From: Christensenella sp. UBA4379
Lineage (GTDB): Bacteria > Bacillota > Clostridia > Christensenellales > Aristaeellaceae
NCBI GenBank assembly: GCA_002391225.1
Contig: DGRV01000092.1
Span: forward strand, 43,791 to 50,270
Direction of reading: 5' to 3'
DNA length: 6,480 nucleotides
Shown here: one piece after another, positions 1-6,381 of the stretch
Position numbering within the stretch: position 1 is the first letter of the stretch
Layout: the number at the start of each line of letters is the position of its first letter
Notes under the pieces: model-generated
Database searches by the model: none
The model's input: only the letters and a program-made list of their open reading frames with translations
Told to the model about the DNA's origin: nothing
Position numbers and translations under genes: made by a program

Positions 1-54
1 ACCAGCTGCGGCATCGCCAATCAGAAGTGCGAAAACCAGAAAACCGATAAGTAA
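1..54 (+). CDS. scfA: SCIFF RiPP precursor peptide, C-terminal fragment
   Basis: The gene is cut by the left edge of the window. Only the last 17 codons and a TAA stop are present, reading TSCGIANQKCENQKTDK. The TSC-x6-C pattern with an NQKCE block matches the end of SCIFF peptides (six cysteines in about forty-five residues), small ribosomal precursors found across Clostridia. The family member CteA of Clostridium thermocellum is known to receive a Cys-Thr thioether from its partner radical SAM enzyme CteB. Two of the expected six cysteines (visible residues 3 and 10) are in view; the leader and the other four lie upstream of base 1. The tail after the last Cys (ENQKTDK) looks somewhat longer than I would expect. 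The call rests on this short match plus the presence of the SCIFF maturase gene as the next gene downstream. Either clue alone would be weaker. The biological role of mature SCIFF is not established. Confidence 0.85.
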   Translation, partial: TSCGIANQKCENQKTDK

Positions 55-71
55 TTTTCGGGATTGATCCA

Positions 72-95
72 ATGCCGCCCTCGGGCGGCATTTTT
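72..95 (+). terminator. Intrinsic terminator after scfA
   Basis: A GC-rich stem (ATGCCGCCC at 72-80 pairing with GGGCGGCAT at 83-91) closes on a tight loop and runs into TTTTT at 91-95. It begins 17 bases after the scfA stop codon. The T-run is on the right only, so it acts on + strand transcripts. Lying between the peptide gene and its maturase gene, it should end most scfA transcripts and let only read-through, or a separate promoter, supply scfB. Confidence 0.9.
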
Positions 96-102
96 ACATC
101 GC

Positions 103-439
103 CGCATTGAACACTACGCGTTCAACGCTCATCTTCTCCCACAACTCCATCGTAATGCTCCGAAAGTCTCCGACTTTCTCCGCCTTAATAGACGGCCTTA
201 GCGATGTCACCGCATTGAACGCTATGCGTTCAATGCTCGTTTTCTCCCACATCTCTGTCGTAATGCTCCGAAAGTCTCCGACTTTCTCCGCCTGAATGGA
301 CGGCCTTTGCGATGTCATCGCATTGAACGCTGACGCGTTCAACGCTCATCTTCTCCCACATCTCCGTCGCAAAGCTTCGAAAGTCTTCGACTTTCTCCGC
401 CTGAATAGACGGCCTTAGCGATGTCACCGCATTGAACGC
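103..439. repeat. Tandem array of ~108-bp units (three full copies plus a partial fourth)
   Basis: Units begin at CGCATTGAAC at 103, 211, 319 and 428, giving periods of 108, 108 and 109 bases; the extra base in copy 3 is in the loop of its first palindrome. Copies 1 and 2 differ at about a dozen positions. Each unit carries a GCATTGAACGC/GCGTTCAATGC palindrome near its start and a GAAAGTC-TCC-GACTTTC (TTC in copy 3) palindrome in its middle. A short GCGATGTCA(T/C)CGC palindrome sits at each unit junction. Copy 4 keeps only its first 12 bases clearly; a degraded continuation may run to about 460. The array fills most of the scfA-scfB gap. Read on the minus strand, copies 1 and 2 stay open in a 36-codon phase, but copy 3 breaks it, so I treat the array as non-coding repeat DNA. 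I do not recognise a named repeat family; a dispersed genomic repeat is likely. Confidence 0.9.
212..236. repeat. Perfect 11-bp inverted repeat inside repeat copy 2
   Basis: GCATTGAACGC (212-222) and GCGTTCAATGC (226-236) are perfect inverted arms around a TAT loop. The equivalent elements in copy 1 (104-128) and copy 3 (320-345) have two and one imperfect pairs respectively. Each imperfect pair is A·C on the + strand, which becomes a G·U wobble in minus-strand RNA. There is no T-run directly after the stem on either strand that would make it an ordinary terminator. Confidence 0.85.
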
Positions 440-474
440 AGCGCAATTGAGCACGTTTTTTCTTATCAAAAATC

Positions 475-479
475 AGGAG
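475..479 (+). promoter_or_regulatory. Ribosome binding site of scfB
   Basis: AGGAG lies six bases upstream of the ATG at 486. This decides the start: an in-frame TTG at 432 would add 18 residues, but it lies inside the repeat array and lacks family support, whereas MIHQYRLDGHNIVLD matches how SCIFF maturases begin. I see no convincing -35/-10 pair between 440 and 475. Confidence 0.85.
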
Positions 480-485
480 TATAAC

Positions 486-1883
486 ATGATCCATCAGTAT
501 CGTTTGGACGGGCACAACATCGTGCTGGACACCTGTTCGGGGTCGGTGCACGTGGTGGACGACGTCGCCTACGACGTCATCGCCCTGTATGAAACCTGCG
601 GGAAGGACGAGATCGTCCGCACGGTGTCCGCGAAGTATCCGGGACGGCCGGAGGCGACCCCTTCGGAGGTGGCCGCCTGCGTGGACGAGGTGGCGGCGCT
701 GAAGGAGGCCGGCAAGCTCTTCGCGCCGGACACCTTCGCCCCCATGGCCGGGGAGCTCAAGGCGCGCACCAGCGGGGTGGTCAAGGCCCTGTGCCTGCAC
801 GTGGCCCACACCTGCAACCTGAACTGCTCCTACTGCTTCGCCAGCCAGGGCCGCTACCACGGGGAACGGGCGGTGATGAGCCTGGAGACGGGCAAGCAGG
901 CCCTGGATTTCCTGGTGGCCCATTCGGGGACCCGGCGCAATCTGGAGGTCGACTTTTTCGGCGGGGAGCCGCTGATGAATTTTCAGATGGTCAAAGACCT
1001 GGTGGCCTACGCCCGGAGCATCGAGGGGGAGACAGGGAAGCACTTCCGCTTCACCCTGACCACCAACGGCCTGCTGATCGACGATGACGTAATTGACTTC
1101 TGCAACCGGGAATGTCACAACGTGGTCCTGAGCCTGGACGGACGCAAGGAGATCCACGACCGGCTGCGGGTCGATTACCAGGGCCGCGGCAGCTGGGAGA
1201 GGATCGTGCCCAAGTTCCAGAAGCTGGTGGCCGCCCGGGGCGGGAAAAACTATTACATGCGCGGCACCTTTACCCACGCCAACCCGGACTTCTTAAAGGA
1301 CATTGAGGTCATGCTGGACTTAGGCTTCACCGAGCTTAGCATGGAGCCGGTGGTCTGTGCCCCGGGCGACCCGGCGGAACTGACGCAGGAGGACCTGCCC
1401 ATCGTCATGCGGCAGTATGAGGACCTGGCCCGCCTGATGCTCCGCCGCCGTCGGGAGGGAAGGCCCTTTACCTTCTACCATTACATGATCGACCTGACGG
1501 GCGGCCCCTGCATCTACAAGCGGATCTCCGGCTGCGGTTCGGGGACGGAGTACATGGCCGTCACCCCCTGGGGGGACCTGTATCCCTGCCACCAGTTCGT
1601 TGGGGAGGACCGCTTCCTGCTGGGGAACCTGAAGGACGGGGTCACCAACCTGCCCGTTCAGGCGGAGTTCGCCGCCTGCAACGTCTACGCCCGGGAAGAG
1701 TGCCGCACCTGCTGGGCCCGGCTGTACTGCTCCGGCGGCTGTGCGGCCAACGCCTGGCACGCCACCGGCTCCGTCCGGGGTGTGTACAAAACCGGCTGCG
1801 AGCTGTTCAAAAAGCGCATGGAGTGCGCGATCATGCTGGAAGCCCTGAAGGCAACGGAAGCCCCGGCGGAAGGGAACGCCTGA
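486..1883 (+). CDS. scfB: SCIFF peptide maturase, radical SAM/SPASM thioether-forming enzyme
   Basis: This 465-residue cytosolic enzyme should install thioether cross-link(s) in the SCIFF peptide encoded just upstream, using S-adenosylmethionine radical chemistry. Residues 1-80 form the N-terminal region that in this family acts as a RiPP recognition element; it contains the typical NIVLD...SGSVHVVDD segment. The radical SAM CX3CX2C motif is C110-C114-C117, in HTCNLNCSYCF, which binds the SAM-cleaving 4Fe-4S cluster. GGEP follows at 159-162. The C-terminal SPASM domain has the full auxiliary-cluster pattern: C350-x12-G-x4-C368, then C406-x2-C409-x5-C415-x3-C419, then C438, with an extra C342. 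No key residue is missing, so the enzyme looks functional. The stop codon overlaps the next start (TGATG), implying translational coupling. Unusually, about 430 bases containing a terminator and a repeat array separate it from scfA. The characterised relative is CteB. Family assignment is firm; the exact cross-link is inferred from the family. Confidence 0.95.
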   Translation: MIHQYRLDGHNIVLDTCSGSVHVVDDVAYDVIALYETCGKDEIVRTVSAKYPGRPEATPSEVAACVDEVAALKEAGKLFAPDTFAPMAGELKARTSGVVKALCLHVAHTCNLNCSYCFASQGRYHGERAVMSLETGKQALDFLVAHSGTRRNLEVDFFGGEPLMNFQMVKDLVAYARSIEGETGKHFRFTLTTNGLLIDDDVIDFCNRECHNVVLSLDGRKEIHDRLRVDYQGRGSWERIVPKFQKLVAARGGKNYYMRGTFTHANPDFLKDIEVMLDLGFTELSMEPVVCAPGDPAELTQEDLPIVMRQYEDLARLMLRRRREGRPFTFYHYMIDLTGGPCIYKRISGCGSGTEYMAVTPWGDLYPCHQFVGEDRFLLGNLKDGVTNLPVQAEFAACNVYAREECRTCWARLYCSGGCAANAWHATGSVRGVYKTGCELFKKRMECAIMLEALKATEAPAEGNA

Positions 1884-3220
1884 TGGATACCCCGATACTG
1901 GACTTTGTCCGGGCCTACGCCCAGAGCGGGACCGTCCGCGCCCATATGCCGGGGCACAAGGGACGGGGACCGCTGGGCATTGAGGCGCTGGACCTGACGG
2001 AAATTCAGGGAGCGGACAGCCTGTACGAGGCGGACGGCATCATCCGCCGGAGCGAGGAAAATGCTTCCCGCCTCTTTGGAAGCCGGATGACCCTCTATTC
2101 GACCGAGGGTTCCTCCCTTTGCATCCGCGCCATGCTGCTGACGGCATGGAAGGAAGGGAAGAAGCGCGGTCTCGCTCCGGTCCTGCTGGCCGGAAGGAAC
2201 GTCCATAAAACGGTCCTGTCCGCGGCCTGCCTGTTGGATTTTGACATCGCCTGGCTGTACGGAGCGGGGGAAACCTGCCTGAGCGCCCGGCCGGACGAGG
2301 CGGAAATCGCCGCCGCCCTTTCCCGGATGGACCCCAAGCCCTTCGCCCTTTACCTGACCAGCCCGGACTATCTGGGCGGGATGGCGGATATCGGGTCTGC
2401 CGCCAAAGTCTGCGCGGAATTCGGGGTGCCGCTGCTGGTGGACAACGCCCACGGGGCTTATCTGCGCTTTCTTTCGCCGTCCCTGCACCCGCTGTCCCTA
2501 GGCGCGCAGATGTGCTGTGATTCAGCGCACAAGACCCTGCCGGCCCTGACCGGGGCGGCCTATCTCCACGCGGGGGGCTGGCCCGGCCTGACCGTGCGGG
2601 AAGTCCGGGAGAACATGGCCCTGTTCGGCTCAACCAGCCCGTCCTACCTGACGCTGGCCTCGCTGGACGGAGTCAACGGGCTGCTCGCGGGGGACTGGTC
2701 GGAAAAGCTCAGCAGATTCTGTTTACGGCTTACCTGCCTGAAGCTGGAGCTGTTCCGGGCCGGCTGGGCCCTGTACGACAGCGATCCGCTGAGGCTGACG
2801 CTGTGGGCTTCGGAGTCCGGATACCGGGGTGACGAACTGGCCGGTATTCTCCGTCAAAAAGGGATCGAATGCGAGTTCGCCGACCCGGATTTCACCGTAC
2901 TGATGCTGTCGCCCGGTCAGGAAGAGGATGATTTTCGGATCGGCAGGACGCTGCTGTCCATTCCTATCCGCAAATCTCTGGAGCATACTCCGCCGCCTGT
3001 TCAGCGGGGAAAGAAAGCCTGCTCCATCCGGGAGGCCATGCTGGCCCCGTCGGAGGCAGTGCCGGCAGAAAAAGCCCTCGGACGGATTCTGGCTGCTCCC
3101 TGCGTTTCCTGCCCGCCGGCCGTACCGATCCTGATCTGCGGGGAGCTTGTGACCAAAGAAGCGATCGACGCCTTTAAATACTATGGAATCAGGACCCTTT
3201 CAGTGGTCCGGGAAGGATGA
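1883..3220 (+). CDS. PLP-dependent Orn/Lys/Arg decarboxylase family protein
   Basis: This 445-residue, fold-type I pyridoxal-phosphate enzyme belongs to the arginine/lysine/ornithine decarboxylase family (SpeA/YaaO-like). The family removes CO2 from basic amino acids to give polyamine precursors such as agmatine, cadaverine or putrescine. The family opening HMPGHKG is at 21-27 and the serine-rich STEGSS stretch at 73-78. The PLP-contacting VDNAHGAY (D187, H190) and the Schiff-base lysine K217 in DSAHKTLPALTG follow. The C-terminal PPAVPILICGE (411-421) matches the family's PPGIPI-x-PGE signature. It lacks the N-terminal wing domain of the large enterobacterial decarboxylases, as is usual for the shorter Gram-positive forms. 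The ATG start overlaps the scfB stop by one base, with GGAAGGGA seven bases upstream. pepT follows after four bases, so the three genes probably share a transcript. The substrate cannot be read from the sequence, so I give no symbol. A non-decarboxylase role within this family cannot be excluded. Confidence 0.88.
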   Translation: MDTPILDFVRAYAQSGTVRAHMPGHKGRGPLGIEALDLTEIQGADSLYEADGIIRRSEENASRLFGSRMTLYSTEGSSLCIRAMLLTAWKEGKKRGLAPVLLAGRNVHKTVLSAACLLDFDIAWLYGAGETCLSARPDEAEIAAALSRMDPKPFALYLTSPDYLGGMADIGSAAKVCAEFGVPLLVDNAHGAYLRFLSPSLHPLSLGAQMCCDSAHKTLPALTGAAYLHAGGWPGLTVREVRENMALFGSTSPSYLTLASLDGVNGLLAGDWSEKLSRFCLRLTCLKLELFRAGWALYDSDPLRLTLWASESGYRGDELAGILRQKGIECEFADPDFTVLMLSPGQEEDDFRIGRTLLSIPIRKSLEHTPPPVQRGKKACSIREAMLAPSEAVPAEKALGRILAAPCVSCPPAVPILICGELVTKEAIDAFKYYGIRTLSVVREG

Positions 3221-3224
3221 ACGC

Positions 3225-4433
3225 ATGGATCTGATCGAACGGTTTTTGAGCTATGTCGCCATCGACACCTGCAGTAAAGATGACAGCCCGACCTGCCCGT
3301 CCACGGAGCACCAGTTTGAGCTGGGAAAAAAGCTCGCAAAGGAGCTTTCCGACCTGGGCGCGAAAAACGCCCGGGTGGACGAGCACTGCTACGTCTACGC
3401 CGAAATACCCGCCAACACCGAGGGCCAGCCGGTCGTCGGCCTGATCGCCCACATGGACGTGGTGAACTGCGTGCCCTCCGCCAATATCCAGCCCCGCCGC
3501 CTCCGCTATGAGGGCGGGGACATCGTGCTGAACGAGGATCAAAATATCGTCATGAAGGCGGCGGACAATCTCCGCCTGGCCGGCCAGGTCGGCCACGAGC
3601 TGATCGTGACAGACGGCACCACGCTTCTTGGGGCGGACGACAAGGCCGGCGTCGCGGAGATCATGGCGCTGGCAGAATATCTGCTGACCCATCCGGAGTT
3701 CCCGCACGGCACGGTGAAGATCGGCTTTACCCCGGACGAGGAGATCGGCCGCGGAGCGGACCTGTTCGACGTACACGGTTTTGGGGCGGACTTTGCCTAC
3801 ACCGTGGATGGGGATATGCCCTGCGGCATCGAGTACGAAAACTTCAACGCCGCCGCCGCCCTGGTCGTCCTCCACGGCCACAGCGTCCACCCGGGCTCCG
3901 CCAAGGGCCTGATGGTGAATGCCATCAAGCTGGGCATGCAGTTTAACAGCCTCCTGCCGGTCCATGCCGTGCCGGAAGCCACCGAGGGCTACGAGGGCTT
4001 CTTCCACCTGAAGAGCTTTACGGGCGAAGAGGAAACGGCGGAGCTGCGCTACATTATCCGCGACCATGATGCGGAGAAATTTGAGCTCAAAAAGGAACAG
4101 ATGAGGAACGCCGCCGCCGCCATGAACCTGCTCTACGGGGAAGGGACGGTCAGCCTTACCATCCGCGAGCAGTACCGGAATATGAAGGAAATCATCGCCC
4201 AGCACCCGGACGTGGTGGCCCGCGCCGAGGAAGCCATCCGCAAGGCCGGCCTGTCCCCGGTCAGCGTCCCGGTCCGCGGCGGCACCGACGGGGCGCGGCT
4301 GTGCTACATGGGCCTCCCCTGCCCGAACCTGGGCACCGGCGGCGCCAACTACCACGGCACCCACGAATACGCCGACGCCGACGAAATGCGGCAAGTGGTG
4401 GAAATTTTGAAGGAAATCGTGAGAGCAAGATAA
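3225..4433 (+). CDS. pepT: Peptidase T (tripeptide aminopeptidase)
   Basis: This is a 402-residue cytosolic zinc aminopeptidase of the M20 family, close in length to E. coli PepT (408). PepT releases the N-terminal residue from tripeptides in the last steps of peptide breakdown. The di-zinc site is complete: H76 and the D78 that supports catalysis (AHMDVV), bridging D138 (GADDKAG), catalytic E172 and ligand E173 (PDEEIGRGAD), D195 (TVDGD) and H380 (HGTHEY). The dimerisation-domain HSVHPGSAKG motif (219-228) and the substrate-pocket RGGTDGARL (351-359) are also present. The ATG at 3225 is chosen over an ATG 42 bases upstream because it has AAGGA seven bases before it and MDLIERFLSYVAIDT fits the family start; the upstream ATG lies inside the decarboxylase gene. 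It is likely translated from the same mRNA as scfB and the decarboxylase. A general peptide-recycling role is most likely; any part in handling SCIFF leader fragments would be speculation. Confidence 0.95.
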   Translation: MDLIERFLSYVAIDTCSKDDSPTCPSTEHQFELGKKLAKELSDLGAKNARVDEHCYVYAEIPANTEGQPVVGLIAHMDVVNCVPSANIQPRRLRYEGGDIVLNEDQNIVMKAADNLRLAGQVGHELIVTDGTTLLGADDKAGVAEIMALAEYLLTHPEFPHGTVKIGFTPDEEIGRGADLFDVHGFGADFAYTVDGDMPCGIEYENFNAAAALVVLHGHSVHPGSAKGLMVNAIKLGMQFNSLLPVHAVPEATEGYEGFFHLKSFTGEEETAELRYIIRDHDAEKFELKKEQMRNAAAAMNLLYGEGTVSLTIREQYRNMKEIIAQHPDVVARAEEAIRKAGLSPVSVPVRGGTDGARLCYMGLPCPNLGTGGANYHGTHEYADADEMRQVVEILKEIVRAR

Positions 4434-4448
4434 AAAAAGGTAGGAAGT

Positions 4449-4563
4449 AGGAGGTAGAAGGTAGGAGGTAATTAGTCTTCATAACTATTCACCTCCTACC
4501 TACTACCTGAGCGACCGGAGGGAGCGATACCTCCTACCTGGGTATGAGCGCTACCTCCTACCT
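4449..4563. repeat. AGGAGGT / ACCTCCT repeat cluster upstream of dnaX
   Basis: The 167-base pepT-dnaX gap is dominated by one short motif. AGGAGGT occurs at 4449-4455 and 4463-4469. Its complement ACCTCCT occurs at 4491-4497, 4529-4535 and 4553-4559, mostly within the longer core TACCTCCTACCT. AGGAGGT is the full complement of the 16S rRNA 3' tail, so the region holds two Shine-Dalgarno-like and three anti-Shine-Dalgarno-like copies. No start codon is suitably placed after either AGGAGGT on the + strand. The region may be a mobile or expanded repeat, or a structured dnaX leader. Confidence 0.85.
4452..4508. repeat. 18-bp inverted repeat (hairpin) between pepT and dnaX
   Basis: Bases 4452-4469 and 4491-4508 pair at 17 of 18 positions (6 bp, one A·A mismatch, 11 bp) around a 21-base AT-rich loop. 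There is no T-run after the right arm, so it is not a standard intrinsic terminator, although its position just after the pepT stop would allow it to protect the 3' end of the upstream mRNA. Confidence 0.8.
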
Positions 4564-4569
4564 CGCTAT
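4522..4569 (+). repeat. Two tandem 24-bp direct repeats
   Basis: GAGCG(A/C)TACCTCCTACCT followed by a variable end and TAT occurs at 4522-4545 and again at 4546-4569. Both units are immediately adjacent and each contains ACCTCCT. A further GAGCG at 4509-4513, following the right arm of the hairpin, suggests the unit grew from the hairpin arm by duplication. Confidence 0.8.
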
Positions 4570-4587
4570 GTTTTGCCTGATCGGCTG

Positions 4588-4593
4588 AAGGAG
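4588..4593 (+). promoter_or_regulatory. Ribosome binding site of dnaX
   Basis: AAGGAG lies seven bases before the ATG at 4601. Its AGGAG (4589-4593) is exactly complementary to CTCCT at 4555-4559 in the last upstream repeat, so the leader could in principle mask it. Confidence 0.85.
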
Positions 4594-4600
4594 ATTTGAG

Positions 4601-6196
4601 ATGGAATACCAGGCCCTTTACCGTCGTTTCCGTCCGCAGACGTTTTCGGATATGGTGGGGCAGAAGGCTGTCGTGCGGACCCTGCGCAACCAGGTGCAGT
4701 CCGGGCGGGTGGCCCATGCCTACCTGTTCTGCGGCAGCCGCGGCACGGGCAAAACCAGCGCGGCCAAAATCCTGTCCCGGGCGGTCAACTGTCTGAATCC
4801 CCGGGATGGCGACCCCTGCGGGGAGTGCGAAGCCTGCCGGAACATCCTGTCCGGGGCCTCGCTGGACGTGGTGGAGGTCGACGCCGCCTCCAACAGCCGG
4901 GTGGAGGAAATGCGCGAGCTGCTGGCGCAGGTGGATTATCCCCCGCAGTTCGGCAGGAGAAAGGTGTACATCATCGACGAAGTCCACATGCTGTCCACCA
5001 ACGCCTTCAACGCCCTCTTAAAGACGCTGGAGGAGCCGCCGGAATACATGATTTTTATCCTGGCCACCACGGACCCGCAGAAGGTGCCGGCGACGATCCT
5101 GTCCCGCTGCCAGCGCTTTGACTTTGGCCGTTTCACCGAAGAGGAGCTGGTGGGGCGGATGAAGCTGGCCGCCGGGGACCGGAATGTGACGGACGAGGCC
5201 TTCTCCCTGATCGCACAGTCCGCCGAGGGCGGCATGCGTGACGCCCTGAGCCTGCTGGACATGTGCCTGGGGGTCGGTGGCGAGGTAACGGAGGAGAGCG
5301 TCCGGGCCATCCTGGGTGCGGTGGACCGTTCCTTCCTGTTCACCTTTACGGACGCTCTGGCTGCCGGTCAGGAGGCCGAGGCGCTCCGCCTGGTGGAGGA
5401 ACTCTTTGCCCGGGGCAACGACGTCGCCGTCTTCCTGCGCGACCTGAACCGCCACCTGCGTCTGGTGACGATGGCGAAGATCGGCGGCAGGGAGATGCTG
5501 CGCGGCGTCTCCGAGACCAGCGCGGAAAAATACCAGGCCCAGGCCGCCCTGTTTTCCGAGGAGCGGCTGGTGCGCCTGCTGGACCTGATCCTCCACGCCG
5601 AGGCGGATGCCCGATGGGCATCCAGCCCCCGGGCGGTGCTGGAGGTCTGCGTGCTGAAGGCCTGCGAAAAGCCGGAAGAGCAGGACGTGCAGGCCCTTCT
5701 GGAGCGGATGCACGAGCTGGAGGGCAAGCTGTCCCGCATCGAAAGCGGTCAGGTCGCCGTCCGGACAGCAGCCCCCAAGGCCGCCGCGCCGGCTGCCGCA
5801 GCCCCGGCCGGGGCAGAGGAAGAGGCTGGGGCGGTCCCGCCGCCGCCGGTCAACGCCAGCGACGGGGAAATCTGGAACCGGACGGTGAAAAAGATCCGGG
5901 CGGAAAACCCGCTCCTGACGGGCATCAGCTACGGCCGCTTTACGGGCAGGACCGGGAACACCTGGCATCTTGAATACACGGAAGACAAGCAGATCTTCAT
6001 CCGCATGATGAACCAGGACAAAAACCGGGCGCTCATCGAGCAGGCGCTTGCGGCCTGCGGGGCGGAAAACCCGACCTTCGAGGCGGCCGCCGCCGAAAAC
6101 CAGGCGAAAAAGCGCGCCCAGGCCGCCGCGGACAAAAGTCTCGATACCCTCTCGGACATCTTCGGGCGGGAAAATATTCAAGTAACCGATAAATGA
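4601..6196 (+). CDS. dnaX: DNA polymerase III subunit gamma/tau
   Basis: This 531-residue protein is the AAA+ motor of the replicative clamp loader, which with delta and delta' loads the sliding clamp. The start MEYQALYRRFRPQTFSDMVG is the classic DnaX opening. Walker A is GSRGTGKTS (45-53). The zinc-binding module uses C64, C73, C76 and C79. Walker B is IIDEVHML (124-131). Sensor 1 and the SRC arginine-finger motif are in ATTDPQ...ILSRCQ (155-171), and GGMRDALSLLD (210-220) holds the sensor 2 arginine. The collar domain III follows to about 355. Residues 388-417 are an Ala/Pro-rich flexible linker, and 420-531 form a compact C-terminal domain. The length is slightly below B. subtilis DnaX (about 563 residues). 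No canonical A_AAA_AAG slippery site is seen, so a single full-length product is expected. The TGA stop overlaps an ATG (ATGA), but no credible gene follows in the window. Confidence 0.97.
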   Translation: MEYQALYRRFRPQTFSDMVGQKAVVRTLRNQVQSGRVAHAYLFCGSRGTGKTSAAKILSRAVNCLNPRDGDPCGECEACRNILSGASLDVVEVDAASNSRVEEMRELLAQVDYPPQFGRRKVYIIDEVHMLSTNAFNALLKTLEEPPEYMIFILATTDPQKVPATILSRCQRFDFGRFTEEELVGRMKLAAGDRNVTDEAFSLIAQSAEGGMRDALSLLDMCLGVGGEVTEESVRAILGAVDRSFLFTFTDALAAGQEAEALRLVEELFARGNDVAVFLRDLNRHLRLVTMAKIGGREMLRGVSETSAEKYQAQAALFSEERLVRLLDLILHAEADARWASSPRAVLEVCVLKACEKPEEQDVQALLERMHELEGKLSRIESGQVAVRTAAPKAAAPAAAAPAGAEEEAGAVPPPPVNASDGEIWNRTVKKIRAENPLLTGISYGRFTGRTGNTWHLEYTEDKQIFIRMMNQDKNRALIEQALAACGAENPTFEAAAAENQAKKRAQAAADKSLDTLSDIFGRENIQVTDK

Positions 6197-6246
6197 AACT
6201 CTCGAAAGGGGGACACAACCAGGGCCTGCCGGCCCGTTCTTCGGTG

Positions 6247-6270
6247 AAAACTGTCCACTGGACAGTTTTT
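6247..6270 (+). terminator. Probable intrinsic terminator after dnaX
   Basis: AAAACTGTCC (6247-6256) pairs perfectly with GGACAGTTTT (6260-6269) around an ACT loop, followed by one more T to give five in a row. It lies about 50 bases after the dnaX stop. The A-run on the left side would let it also act on the other strand. Because the same design recurs in a second copy, it may instead be part of a repeat family that happens to terminate. Confidence 0.6.
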
Positions 6271-6356
6271 CGTGCCCTCAGAACCCCCAATCGGGAACCC
6301 CCTCGGATTTGCCTCTCGGACCTTCGCCTTCCAGGGCCTACCGGCCCGTTCTCGCT

Positions 6357-6381
6357 GAAAACAGGCCACTGGCCTGTTTTC
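6357..6381. repeat. Second-copy hairpin with ACT loop
   Basis: GAAAACAGGCC (6357-6367) and GGCCTGTTTTC (6371-6381) form a perfect 11-bp stem around ACT. It is the counterpart of the hairpin at 6247-6269, with changed but still paired stem bases. The T-run is four bases, so termination is possible but weaker. Confidence 0.8.

Noticed and set aside
103..439. A CRISPR array.
   Set aside because: The whole 108-bp unit is repeated with substitutions throughout. There are no short identical repeats separated by unique spacers, and no cas genes.
447..468. TTGAGC and TTATCA upstream of scfB as a promoter.
   Set aside because: The spacing is only ten bases, too short for a sigma-70-type promoter, and neither box is close to consensus.
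3189..4394. A 401-codon open frame on the minus strand across pepT, and similar long minus-strand frames over scfB (339-1277), the decarboxylase (1685-2488) and dnaX (5018-6181).
   Set aside because: These are antisense shadows of well-supported genes in GC-rich DNA. Their translations are low-complexity and match no known domains.
4261..4482. A minus-strand frame starting MKTNYLLPSTSYFLPF with a good AGGAGGT eight bases before its ATG.
   Set aside because: The apparent ribosome binding site is simply the complement of the ACCTCCT repeat. The frame then runs antisense into pepT and gives an arginine-rich shadow sequence.
5887..5893. G_AAA_AAG in dnaX, also at 6106-6112, as a possible -1 programmed frameshift site like that of E. 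coli dnaX.
   Set aside because: The canonical heptamer A_AAA_AAG is not present at either place, and both sites lie near the C-terminus, unlike the known gamma/tau shift position.
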